From: Bog-159 sp049516155
GTDB lineage: Bacteria > Acidobacteriota > Terriglobia > Bryobacterales > Bryobacteraceae
Direction: 5' to 3'
NCBI GenBank assembly: GCA_049516155.1
Contig: JBEKTJ010000002.1
Span: forward strand, 62,001 to 126,000
DNA length: 64,000 bases
Shown: positions 17,026 to 25,427 of the stretch, piece by piece
Numbering within the stretch: position 1 is the first letter of the stretch
Layout of the letters: each line of letters begins with the position of its first letter
Notes under the pieces: generated by a model
Told to the model about the DNA's origin: nothing
The model's input: only the letters and a program-made list of their open reading frames with translations
Database searches by the model: none
Position numbers and translations under genes: made by a program

Positions 17026-18006
17026 ATGCCGCATCGTGAACCAATGGCGGAATCCGCGAGTCTATCCCAAGAGCGTTTGGATGCGGCGCCGCCCAGCGAC
17101 GCGGGCCTCGGATCAGCGGCCCTAATTCGTGTGGTGGAATCTCACCGCGCCTGGCTGGGGCGGTGCCCGGGTGGCCGGCAGGCCTGCCTTCACGGTGTGG
17201 TGCCAGATGCGGCTCTGGACAAAGTGAACTTCGAACGCGCCGACCTGAAATCAGCCAAATTCATCAATGCGCGCATGTCCGGCGCTAATCTCGGCGGCGC
17301 GAATCTACAATTCGCCGACCTTAGCAATGCCAACCTGATTGAAGCAAATTTATCGCACGCCGAGTTGTCGGATGCCAGACTGGATGGTACGTTGCTGGGT
17401 CGGGCTAACCTGACCGAAATCCGTTGCCTGAGAGCCTCCTTCCGCGGCGCCAACCTGCGCGAGGCCCATCTGCTCGAAGGAAGCATCGAGAAGTGCGATT
17501 TCACGGGCGCCGTCCTCGGCGCCGCGCGGCTGTTGCAGGCCAAAGTGTTGGACTGCAACTTCACGGATGCGGAACTCACGGGCGCCAATCTCTACCACTG
17601 TGTGTTCCGATGGTGCAAGCTTCCGGGAATTTCAGCCGTGGGATCGAATTGGGGCACTGCGACGGTGCAGGATTGCGAATTCCGAAGGGCCGACTTGACG
17701 TCCGCACGCTTCGAACGCGCCGACCTCCGCCAAAGCTCCTTTTGGCATGCTACGCTCACCGGAGCCAATCTTCAAAGCGCCCGGCTGAATGGCGCCAATC
17801 TGGAATGCGCGAATCTTACAGGGGTTCGGTTCGACGACGCGGCCACGTTGAGTGCGAACTTCCGGGGCGCAAATCTGCAGGGGGCCAGAGGGCTCACACA
17901 GACCCAACTCGGCCAAGCGCGCACCGACTGCGACACGATAATGCCAGACGGTTCTCGCGGTCCCTTCCTGCTGGGATCTGGGGCAAACCGGCCCCTTCGC
18001 CTCTAA
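17026..18006 (+). CDS. Pentapeptide-repeat protein
   Basis: About 326 residues from ATG 17026 (ATG 17044 is also possible). From about residue 60 to 300 it is built of A(D/N)LXX pentapeptide repeats, e.g. ANLGGANLQFADLSNANL and ANLTGVRFDD, which fold as a right-handed square beta-helix. No signal peptide is present, so it is probably cytoplasmic. Several Cys and Trp residues break the middle of the solenoid. It starts 15 bases after the sigma-54 activator and is the last rightward gene of the locus. A role in motility is possible from position only. Confidence 0.85.
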   Translation: MPHREPMAESASLSQERLDAAPPSDAGLGSAALIRVVESHRAWLGRCPGGRQACLHGVVPDAALDKVNFERADLKSAKFINARMSGANLGGANLQFADLSNANLIEANLSHAELSDARLDGTLLGRANLTEIRCLRASFRGANLREAHLLEGSIEKCDFTGAVLGAARLLQAKVLDCNFTDAELTGANLYHCVFRWCKLPGISAVGSNWGTATVQDCEFRRADLTSARFERADLRQSSFWHATLTGANLQSARLNGANLECANLTGVRFDDAATLSANFRGANLQGARGLTQTQLGQARTDCDTIMPDGSRGPFLLGSGANRPLRL

Positions 18007-18072
18007 GGCGGGACCAACTGCCCTCGAAACATGCTGCCCCCCTCGCGCGGACCACCGAATGGCCGCGCAGCA

Positions 18073-18561
18073 TTATTGGGTTGCGCCAGATCCTTCGGGG
18101 CCTCTCGGCAGTGTCAACAGGTTCAGGGCTGTCGCTTCGTGTATCGCGGGCATCAAGGCTGCGGCGCTTTGCAGCGCGGCCAACTGAGTCTTCTGGCCCG
18201 GCGTCAGCACGGCTAGCGCTTGCTGCTGGTAGCTGGCGCGGATAGGCCCCGCCTGTTGCTCCAGGCTCCGGATACTGAGCACCAGTTTTCCCACTTCGGC
18301 GGCGTCGGCGCTGGAACCTTGCTCCTGTGTCCGCAGGCTCTGCCGCAGCGGGCCGCTCTGGTGGTAAATCGGTCTTAGCGCCGCCTCCTCCGCTTGGCGC
18401 AACTGTTGCAAAGTGGAGATCTGCGCCGCGGTTAGGTTGAGATAGCTTTGCACCGCAGTAGTCCTTTGCGTGGAGGACATGCCGTGCTGGCGGAAACCCC
18501 CAGGCCCCTGCGCGAAGGCCGCCGTGGCGACAAGGGTGAAGCAAACGAGACCGAAGTTCAT
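18073..18561 (-). CDS. Secreted Spy/CpxP-like LTXXQ protein
   Basis: Periplasmic helical protein of about 162 residues with a signal peptide (MNFGLVCFTLVATAAFAQ). Two LTXXQ motifs, LNLTAAQISTLQQLRQ and LTPGQKTQLAAL, flank a helical, Gln-rich middle, the pattern of the Spy/CpxP chaperone and heavy-metal-sensor group. ATG 18561 has an AGGAG Shine-Dalgarno sequence 11 bases upstream; an in-frame ATG at 18591 lacks that site. It is convergent with the pentapeptide gene. Its target (misfolded proteins or metal) cannot be told. Confidence 0.7.
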   Translation of the reverse strand: MNFGLVCFTLVATAAFAQGPGGFRQHGMSSTQRTTAVQSYLNLTAAQISTLQQLRQAEEAALRPIYHQSGPLRQSLRTQEQGSSADAAEVGKLVLSIRSLEQQAGPIRASYQQQALAVLTPGQKTQLAALQSAAALMPAIHEATALNLLTLPRGPEGSGATQ

Positions 18562-19432
18562 ACTTTTGAGTTCTCCTCTATTTTTCATTATGCAGGGAAA
18601 AGCGGCCTCGAATCTGTTAAACCTTTGATAAATCGATATCCAATCAGTTTGTACGGCCGGCCGCCATACGGCGCTTCGGTCGTCTTGTACCCGCCTCCCG
18701 CAACCCTGAGGTGCCCAAGTCGTTTCAGTGGTGCGATGGCCCAGGAGTTGATGACCTTCAGTACTTAAGTCCGGTAGAGCGGCCACCGATGCCGTGAATC
18801 CGAATCCACGCTGCACGCAGCCGTTGTTTGATCCCCGTTGGCTGGGTTGTCGCATCTTGTCGATTTACACAGAGGGCTGCTTTGGGTGGGCGGCACGCTC
18901 ACTCCGGCCGAACGCTCCTGAATGGAGGCTGCAGTGCAATAGGCACCGCAAATAACGGAGCGCGACATAAGATGTGAGCGTTCAGGCTGGATACGCCGAG
19001 CTGAGGCCCCGATGTCGCAGCCCCTAACCCATATGGAAGCCAAGCGCGCCAGCGTCTGGCAGCAGTTTTTGGAACGCGGAGATCATTACCGCAGATCCAT
19101 CAGCGCGGTAGCTCGCCGTTGGGAAATCAAACTGAAAATTGCGCCAAGCCCAATGATCCAGGTCGCAAAGTCCTACGCGAAGTCGCCGAGTTCCATCATT
19201 GGCAAAACCTGAAGTGCTCAACTGCACGCCCTCAACGAACAAATCTGCCGTTTGCGTTCGGTCGACTCCGATGTGTGCCTGAGTGGCCACTGCGGCCAAA
19301 TGCCCCGTGGATCGAGAACTTGATCGCAACTTTACGGCGCAAAGGCCCTTCTTACATATTTCAGGTCAACGCTCCTTTCTCGGGAATAAACGCCTCACCT
19401 CCCAGTTATCCACGATGAAGGAAGAAAAACGT
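18562..19432. other. Intergenic stretch with no recognised gene
   Basis: About 870 bases between the Spy-like gene and the broken DoxX gene. Short open frames exist on both strands but none shows a family motif, signal peptide or good ribosome site. Base composition is less GC-skewed than the flanks. It may be decayed coding DNA; the 5' end must hold the promoter of the Spy-like gene. Confidence 0.5.
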
Positions 19433-19957
19433 ATGAAAAACATTTTAACGTCGCTCTTGAATTCCGCCTACGCAAGGTCCAACGTCGACGCTGATTCTCA
19501 GATTGATGGCGGGAGGCGTGTTCCTGTGGCAAGGGATTTTGAAGTTTGTGTACGTAAACCAGGGAATCGGGCGCTTCACGAAGCTGGGTATGCCGTTTCC
19601 CCACATGACCGCCAACTCTGGCGCCGGCCTCGAGATCGCTGGAGGATTGCTCTCTCTGGCCTGATGACGCGGCTAATTGCGATTCCGTTCATTATAGAAA
19701 TGATCGTGGCCATACTGTCGACGAAAATCTCTTTGTACCTGGGGACCTCGCCGCTGCCTTTGCCGCCCGCGCCGCCGCGGGCTGGGATCTGGGCCGTTTT
19801 GCACGAGGGCCGGTCCGATTACGCGCAACTCTTGACGACCGCCTTCTTGATGATCAACGGCCCCGGGAAATGGCCCCTGGATGCGGTGCTGCTCAGGAAG
19901 AAGGAAGAGAAGTCCGATGGAGGACGCAGTCCGTCGATCCGTGAGCTTGCCGCCTGA
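19433..19957 (+). pseudogene. Frameshifted DoxX-family membrane protein
   Basis: Reads as a DoxX-type quinone/thiosulfate-linked membrane protein broken by two frameshifts. It begins in frame with MKNILTSLLNSAYARSNVDA. After about 19495 the homologous sequence moves to a second frame (LRLMAGGVFLWQGILKFVYV, then GRFTKLGMPFPHMTA). At about 19660 it returns to the first frame (LMTRLIAIPFIIEMIVAILS, then LLTTAFLMINGPGKW). Each junction also seems to lack a few bases, so these look like small deletions. The ECF-sigma remnant follows 22 bases later; DoxX/ECF pairs are common in Acidobacteria. Confidence 0.8.
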
Positions 19958-19979
19958 CGACCGGCGCCTATATTAAATT

Positions 19980-20299
19980 GTGACGGATCGACGCGCCGAT
20001 ACAAGTTCTTTCGAAGCGCAGGCGATGCCCACGTTCGCCTCGCTGTACAACTTGGCGTACTGGCTTACACAGAACCGCGAAGAAGCTGAAGATCTGGTGC
20101 AGGAGACCTACCTGAAGGCACTCAAGGGCTTCGCTTCGTTCCAGCAAGGGACCAATCTCCGCGCCTGGATGTACCGGATACTGCGTAACACGTTTCTGAC
20201 GTCGCGCACCAGGTTGAGCGTAAGAATGACCGATCCGCTAAAGCCTGAAGACGACCCGGCGGCGCAGCCGGCAATAATCGATACACCGGAGTCGCGAGG
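19980..20299 (+). pseudogene. Truncated ECF sigma factor (region 2 only)
   Basis: From GTG 19980 the sequence codes for an ECF sigma region 2: FASLYNLAYWLTQNREEAED, LVQETYLKALKGFASF and NLRAWMYRILRNTFL. The similarity stops near residue 100, about where region 4 (DNA recognition of -35) should begin, and the frame runs into the start of a tetR gene at 20300. Without region 4 it should not work as a sigma factor. It probably once paired with the adjacent broken DoxX gene. Confidence 0.75.
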
Positions 20300-20878
20300 A
20301 TGGCGCGCACCAAAGAGTTCGACGGCGGCCGAGCCCTCGACGATGCCGTCCGCGTCTTCTGGGAGAAGGGCTACGAGGCGACCTCGATCCAGGATCTGGT
20401 GAACGCCATCGGCGTAAACGGGGCGAGCCTTTATCAGAGCTTCGGCGGCAAGCGCGAACTGTTCCTGAAGGCACTCGAACGATTCGCCGCTTGCGATCGG
20501 AACATCGCGCAGGCAGCCACCGGCATCGCACCCGGGCTAGCCAGGATCCGCGCAGCTTTGCGTCTGGCGGGAGAACAGGCCGCCGCCGACACGCGCGGCT
20601 GCATGATCGTCAACGCGATTGTGGAGCAGGCGGCGCAAGACTGCGAGATGCAGGCTATGGGCGGAGCCGCAAGGCAGCGTCTCGAAGATTTTTTTGCCGA
20701 ATCGCTGGCGGAGGCGGAGCGCCGCGGCGAGATTCGCGGCGTCCGGGACCGCCTGGCGCTGGCCCGCTTCCTGACCAACACGCTCTTCGGACTGCGGGTC
20801 ACAGCCAAGACGCGCGCTGGCGCCCAAGCCATACGCGCCATCGTCGAAACCACCCTCGGCTTTATCGAAAAAGGTTGA
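20300..20878 (+). CDS. TetR/AcrR-family regulator
   Basis: DNA-binding repressor of 192 residues. The N-terminal helix-turn-helix is clear: ALDDAVRVFWEKGYEATSIQ, then LVNAIGVNGASLYQSFGGKR. The remaining helical domain binds an unknown ligand and dimerises; it contains TRGCMIVNAIVEQA, a segment frequent in this TetR subgroup. ATG 20300 lies inside the tail of the broken ECF gene, whose sequence supplies a GGAG-like ribosome site. The SDR gene 73 bases downstream in the same direction is the likely regulated partner. Confidence 0.9.
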   Translation: MARTKEFDGGRALDDAVRVFWEKGYEATSIQDLVNAIGVNGASLYQSFGGKRELFLKALERFAACDRNIAQAATGIAPGLARIRAALRLAGEQAAADTRGCMIVNAIVEQAAQDCEMQAMGGAARQRLEDFFAESLAEAERRGEIRGVRDRLALARFLTNTLFGLRVTAKTRAGAQAIRAIVETTLGFIEKG

Positions 20879-20951
20879 ATCCACTTTCCCCGGCGGCCAT
20901 CAATTGCTTATATCGAATGAGCGTTCCAGAAAAGAAAGGACGGCAGGAAAT

Positions 20952-21701
20952 ATGGGTAAGCTGAGCGGTAAAGTTGCGGTGATTACAGGGGGCACGACAG
21001 GCATCGGCTTGGCGACGGCCAAGTTGTTCCAGCAGGAGGGCGCGCAGGTGGTGGTCACGGGTCGCAGCCTGGGGACGCTGTCGGAGGCGCAGCAGGAATT
21101 GGGTCCGGGCGCTCTGGTGGTGCAGTCGGATACCGGCAAGCTGGGCGATATCGACAAGCTGATCGGCCAAGTGCAGACGAAGTTCGGACGTATCGACATC
21201 CTGTTCGCCAACGCCGGAGTGGGCAAATTCGCTCCCATAGAGCAAGTCGACGAAGGCCTTTTCGACGAACAGTTCCAGACCAACGTGAAGGGGCTCTATT
21301 TCACGGTGCAGAAAGCGATCCCGTTGATTCCCGATGGGGGCGCGATCCTGCTGAATGCATCGGTGGTAAGCAAGAAAGGTTTCGCTGGGATGAGCGTGTA
21401 TAGCGCCACCAAGGCGGCGGTGCGGTCGTTCGGCCGGACGCTGGCGGCGGAATTGGCGCCACGCCGGATCCGCGTGAACACGATCAGTCCGGGCCCCATC
21501 GCGACGCCCATTTTAGGCAAGCTGGGTCTGGCGCCCGACGCGGCGAAACAGTTCGAAGAGAACATGACGCAGAGCGTGGCGCTGAAGCGATTCGGGCAGC
21601 CGGACGAGATTGCGCGCGTGGCGCTGTTCCTGGCTTCTGAGGATGCTTCGTTTGTGCTGGGTACGGAGATGTTTGTGGACGGCGGCGTGGCCGAGTTGTG
21701 A
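20952..21701 (+). CDS. Short-chain dehydrogenase/reductase (SDR)
   Basis: NAD(P)-dependent oxidoreductase of 249 residues. The Rossmann motif TGGTTGIGLA is near the N-terminus, then NAG (LFANAGVGKF), the catalytic serine region LLNASVVSKKG and the YSATK active-site Tyr/Lys. The end, VLGTEMFVDGGVAEL, is typical of classical SDRs. ATG 20952 with an AGGA ribosome site is preferred over an in-frame upstream codon at 20904. The substrate is unknown. The preceding TetR gene probably controls it. Confidence 0.9.
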   Translation: MGKLSGKVAVITGGTTGIGLATAKLFQQEGAQVVVTGRSLGTLSEAQQELGPGALVVQSDTGKLGDIDKLIGQVQTKFGRIDILFANAGVGKFAPIEQVDEGLFDEQFQTNVKGLYFTVQKAIPLIPDGGAILLNASVVSKKGFAGMSVYSATKAAVRSFGRTLAAELAPRRIRVNTISPGPIATPILGKLGLAPDAAKQFEENMTQSVALKRFGQPDEIARVALFLASEDASFVLGTEMFVDGGVAEL

Positions 21702-21725
21702 GGCTGGCAACCTGCGCGCCGATTT

Positions 21726-22017
21726 TCAATTGTAGTGGTACCGCGCCTGCAGAAAGTCGATTCGTGCCTCGGCAACTCTGTAAACCAGCCGGTACTCTCC
21801 TGGACCAGCAGCCCGCGAGCACATGCCGGAGCGGCTCCGGCTTACCCACTCCTTCGAACCGGTCGCGTAGTGTCGCCTCGACCAAGGTTCGGAGTCCGAA
21901 GCGCGGTATTCGCTCGTTCTTAACTCGGGACCGGAGGTCTTCACGGAATTCCGGATGAACAACAGTGAGCAACTGCATCAAGCGGTCCACGATGCTCAAA
22001 CTAATCTCAATCATCAT
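21726..22017 (-). pseudogene. Frameshifted YoeB/Txe-type toxin
   Basis: Two frames together spell a YoeB-family ribosome-dependent mRNase. The first (from ATG 22017) gives HPEFREDLRSRVKNERIP, then FEGVGKPEPLRHVLAGCWSR. After about 21800 the match continues in another frame with GEYRLVYRVAEARIDF and ends LQARYHYN, the canonical YoeB tail with its catalytic His/Tyr. The junction lies at a CCAGGAGA sequence, so a deletion between short direct repeats is plausible. As it stands the reading frame lacks the active-site tail. No convincing antitoxin gene is seen upstream. Confidence 0.75.
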
Positions 22018-22231
22018 GCGTCCCCGAGTAATGCGTCCTGGGCCGGAAAAATCGAGTCCCGCCGCAGACGCTGCCCCCTAACGATGAGGCCCTGATGCCA
22101 AATGTACACAGTCAATGCGAAGCACCAATCCAGAAGAACGGACTGAGGGCTGAATTCTGAGATGGCGAGATGTTGGGGCCGCGTCGGATCAATATAGCAG
22201 CGGGGACCGAAGGCGCGAATGCTACGTACGC

Positions 22232-23008
22232 TCACACAATTGTAGCCCCACCATCCACGACGATAGTCTGCCCAGTAATATAATCCGACGCAGCCGCGGC
22301 CAAGAAAACCGCTACGCCCTTCAGTTCCCCCGCACGCCCCACACGCGCCATCGGAATGCCGGATTCGATATATGGCTGCGCGGCTTCCAGCACCTTCTCC
22401 GTCATACGCGACGGAAAGAAACCCGGCGCGATAGCGTTCACCCGGATGTTGTGGGGCGCCCACTGCGCGGCCAGTTCGCGCGTCAGGCCCAACAGCCCGG
22501 CTTTGGACGAAGCGTATCCGGCATAGTGAATACCCTGCGGCATGGAACTCTTCAATCCGGCAATCGAAGCCACATTAATAATGCGACCGTATTTGCGCTT
22601 GATCATCTCCCTTCCGCAAGCTTGCGAAAAGAGGAACGCGCCGGTAAGATTCACGTCCAGCACCTGCTGCCACTTATCGAAAGGCATGGCTTCGGCGGGC
22701 GCGCCCCAAGTGACGCCCGCGTTGTTCACCAGGATATCGATCTGGCCGTAAGTGGCGATAGTCTCCTTGACGATGGCATCGATTTCAGCGGGCTTCGAGA
22801 CATCGCAGAGCGCGCCCTCGCAAAGGAACCCGCGCTGCTTCATGGCGTCCACCGTGGGGGTGAGCCATTGGTCGCGGCGCGCCAGCAGCATCAGGGATGC
22901 GCCCGCTTCAGCGAGTCCTTCGGCTATCTCCTCGCCCAGCCCGCGGGAGCCGCCGGTTACCAGGGCCACTCGGCCCGAAAGATCGAATAATTGATTGAGT
23001 GAGTTCAT
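22232..23008 (-). CDS. SDR-family oxidoreductase in an acyl-CoA operon
   Basis: Classical SDR of 258 residues: cofactor motif TGGSRGLGEEIA, LVNNAG, catalytic Ser in NVASIAGLKSS, active-site YAGYASSKAG and the terminal GQTIVVDGGATIV. It resembles gluconate-5-dehydrogenase or 3-oxoacyl reductases. It is the third gene of a leftward operon after two acyl-CoA dehydrogenases, overlapping the second by 4 bases, so it may act as a 3-hydroxyacyl-CoA (or similar) dehydrogenase in the same degradation route. Confidence 0.9.
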   Translation of the reverse strand: MNSLNQLFDLSGRVALVTGGSRGLGEEIAEGLAEAGASLMLLARRDQWLTPTVDAMKQRGFLCEGALCDVSKPAEIDAIVKETIATYGQIDILVNNAGVTWGAPAEAMPFDKWQQVLDVNLTGAFLFSQACGREMIKRKYGRIINVASIAGLKSSMPQGIHYAGYASSKAGLLGLTRELAAQWAPHNIRVNAIAPGFFPSRMTEKVLEAAQPYIESGIPMARVGRAGELKGVAVFLAAAASDYITGQTIVVDGGATIV

Positions 23009-24141
23009 AACTTGTCATTATCTTTGCCGGTGGCTTTATCTATAGTAAGACGGGCGATGCGCTCGCGATGATAAGTAGCATCGCCGAACATCAGCTCGGA
23101 CGCCTTGGCCCGCTTGTAATATAGATGAACATTGTTCTCCCAGGTGAAGCCCATGCCACCCTGCACTTGAATGCCGCGGTTGCCCACCTCGCGATACGCA
23201 TCGCTCGCATAAGCCTTGGCGATCGAGACCGCCACATCGGCGTCGGGCGCGCGCTCCTGCAAAGCCCAGGCCGCATAGTACATTGCCGAGCGCGAGCTTT
23301 CGGTGAGCAACAGCATATCCGCGCACAGATGCTGCACCGCCTGAAACTGTCCGATAGGCTTGCCGAACTGCTTGCGCGTCTTGCAGTACTCCACCGCGAT
23401 TTCCATGACACGCTGCATGCCGCCCACCATCTCAGCGGCCAGCGCCACAGTCGCGACAGCCAGCGCACGTTCCAAGGCAGCGCGCGCGGGATCGCCGATC
23501 GCCAGGATGTCCTCTTCGGCAACTGGGACGTCGTCAAATGCCACCTGATAGAGTTTGCGGGTTTCATCGATAGCCGGGAGCGCCGATACAGTCAGTCCGC
23601 GCGCGCCGCGCGGCGCCACGAATAGACCCACATTCGCGGCGCAAATGAGATAGTCGGCGGTGGCTGCATCCGGAACGAACATCTTGCGGCCATTCAGCGC
23701 GAAGCCCGCCAGCGTGGGATGCGCAATGAGCTGCACGGCTTCCGGATCCCAACTCGCCGAGGCTTCCAGCAAGGCCAGCGTGGCGTGCGCTTCGCCCGTC
23801 GAGATGCGCGAAAGATACTTGTGTTTCTGCGCGCGACTGCCAGCCGCATCGATGGCCGCGCCCGCCAGCAACATGGAAAGATACGGCCCAGGCGCCAGCG
23901 CGCGTCCCATCTCTTCCAGCGCCACGGCCATCTCGACCAAGCCCAGGCCGAGGCCACCATAATCTTCATCGAATATGATGCCGGTCCAGCCCTGGTCCGC
24001 CATCTTCCGCCACAAGGCCGCGTCGTACGCGGTGTCCGTTTCCATCAGCCGGCGGACTTCGGCAATGGGACATTCTGCCGAGAAGAACTCGCGCGCCGAA
24101 TTCTTCAATACCTGTTGCGTCTCGGTCAATCCGAATTGCAT
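23005..24141 (-). CDS. Acyl-CoA dehydrogenase, second (beta-type) subunit
   Basis: FAD-dependent acyl-CoA dehydrogenase family, 378 residues from ATG 24141. The N-terminal helical domain begins FGLTETQQVLKNSAREFFSA. The middle beta domain is diverged. The C-terminal domain has VEYCKTRKQFGKPIGQFQAV and GGMGFTWENNVHLYYKRAKA, ending FGDATYHRERIARL. The usual GTSEIQRNII motif is replaced, as in the partner subunits of heterotetrameric FadE-type enzymes. The pairing with the gene just upstream (10-base gap) supports that reading. The substrate is unknown. Confidence 0.85.
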   Translation of the reverse strand: MQFGLTETQQVLKNSAREFFSAECPIAEVRRLMETDTAYDAALWRKMADQGWTGIIFDEDYGGLGLGLVEMAVALEEMGRALAPGPYLSMLLAGAAIDAAGSRAQKHKYLSRISTGEAHATLALLEASASWDPEAVQLIAHPTLAGFALNGRKMFVPDAATADYLICAANVGLFVAPRGARGLTVSALPAIDETRKLYQVAFDDVPVAEEDILAIGDPARAALERALAVATVALAAEMVGGMQRVMEIAVEYCKTRKQFGKPIGQFQAVQHLCADMLLLTESSRSAMYYAAWALQERAPDADVAVSIAKAYASDAYREVGNRGIQVQGGMGFTWENNVHLYYKRAKASELMFGDATYHRERIARLTIDKATGKDNDKL

Positions 24142-24151
24142 GGCGGTCTCC

Positions 24152-25345
24152 TCAGTAGCTCTTGGGCAAACCCAGCACGAAGTGGCCCACGATGTTGCGC
24201 TGGATCTCCGACGTGCCGGCCTCGATGGTATTGCCCCGGGCGCGCAGCCAGTAGTAGGCCCACTGGCCATCGTCAAAAGCATATTCGGAGCCGCGCGTCA
24301 GTTGGCCGTAGGGGCCGAGCAGTTCCATGGCGATTTGCTGGAAGCGCTGATTCAACTCGCTCCAAAAAATCTTCTGGATGGAACCTTCGGGGCCGGGCTT
24401 GCCGGTTTCCAACACACGGCTGATGGCGCGCATCTGGTTCAGGCGCATGATTTCGATTTCGGCGTAGCATTGCGCCAACTTCTGCCGGATCACGGGGTCC
24501 TCGGTCGCGGGGCGTCCGTCGCGTTCGATGCGGCGGGCCAACTCGACCAGGCGCCCGAACTGGCGCTTAAAGGTGATCTGCAGACCCGCGCCCAGCAGTG
24601 CGCGTTCGTGCATCAGGGTGCCTAGGGCCACGTTCCAGCCATCGTTGACCCGTCCCACCACGTTGGCGACGGGCACTCGTACGCCGTCGAAGAAAAGTTC
24701 GTTGAACTCTGTTTCGCCGGTCATCTGGCGCAGCGGGCGCACTTCCACACCGGGACTGTGCATGTCGACCAACAACACGGTGAGTCCTTTATGTTTTTCG
24801 GCAGCGGCATCGGTGCGCACCACCAGTTCGCACCAGTCGGCCGCCCAGCCGTAGCTGGTCCAAACCTTTTGGCCGTTGACGATGAAGTGATCGCCATCGA
24901 GAGTGGCTTCGGTGCGCAAGGCGGCCAGGTCGGAGCCGGCGTTGGGCTCGGAGAAGCCCTGGCACCAGATCTCCTCGCCGCTCAGAATCTTAGCCAGATA
25001 CCGCTGCTTTTGGGCTTCGTTGCCAAATGCGATTAGCGTGGGGCCGACCAGTTCCAGGCCGAGAATACCCGGCAGCGGAGGGGCGCCGATTCGCGCCATT
25101 TCTTCGGTGAAGATGGCCTTCTCCATAAGAGTGGCGCCGCGGCCGCCATATTCCTTGGGCCAGGAGAGCCCGGCCCATCCCGCTTCGTATACCCGACGCT
25201 GCCAGTCGCGGAGGAAGGCGAAGCGGGCTTCGATGCCATTGGTAGCGGATTGGCGGGCTTCCCAATCGCGCGGGGCGTGGGCTTCCAGCCAGGCGCGCAA
25301 TTCGTCGCGGAATTGTTGCTCTTGCGGGGTGGGGTTTAGGTCCAT
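24152..25345 (-). CDS. Acyl-CoA dehydrogenase, first (alpha-type) subunit
   Basis: Acyl-CoA dehydrogenase of 397 residues that would oxidise an acyl-CoA at C2-C3, passing electrons to ETF. Motifs: WLEAHAPRDWEARQ at the N-terminus, WCQGFSEPNAGSDLAALRTE in the FAD/substrate domain, and the C-terminal IEAGTSEIQRNIVGHFVLGL. It leads the operon, with a GGGAG ribosome site upstream of ATG 25345. It is followed by a second dehydrogenase subunit and an SDR. The set resembles FadE pairs used for steroid side chains or branched acids, but the substrate cannot be inferred. Confidence 0.9.
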   Translation of the reverse strand: MDLNPTPQEQQFRDELRAWLEAHAPRDWEARQSATNGIEARFAFLRDWQRRVYEAGWAGLSWPKEYGGRGATLMEKAIFTEEMARIGAPPLPGILGLELVGPTLIAFGNEAQKQRYLAKILSGEEIWCQGFSEPNAGSDLAALRTEATLDGDHFIVNGQKVWTSYGWAADWCELVVRTDAAAEKHKGLTVLLVDMHSPGVEVRPLRQMTGETEFNELFFDGVRVPVANVVGRVNDGWNVALGTLMHERALLGAGLQITFKRQFGRLVELARRIERDGRPATEDPVIRQKLAQCYAEIEIMRLNQMRAISRVLETGKPGPEGSIQKIFWSELNQRFQQIAMELLGPYGQLTRGSEYAFDDGQWAYYWLRARGNTIEAGTSEIQRNIVGHFVLGLPKSY

Positions 25346-25427
25346 AGTTTGCTCCCGGGTACGAGCAATGAGTATATGATAAATCCCAATTGCGCTACGC
25401 TGGTACACAGTTCCCCTTGCCGGAGGC

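Noticed and set aside
18770..18815. tRNA-like stretch (GGTAGAGCG...)
   Set aside because: The D-arm-like words are there, but no acceptor pairing or T-arm could be built.
22018..22231. Antitoxin gene upstream of the YoeB remnant
   Set aside because: A frame ending RRDSIFPAQDALLGDA overlaps the toxin start, but it has no recognisable antitoxin motif and its upstream part is SDR antisense sequence.
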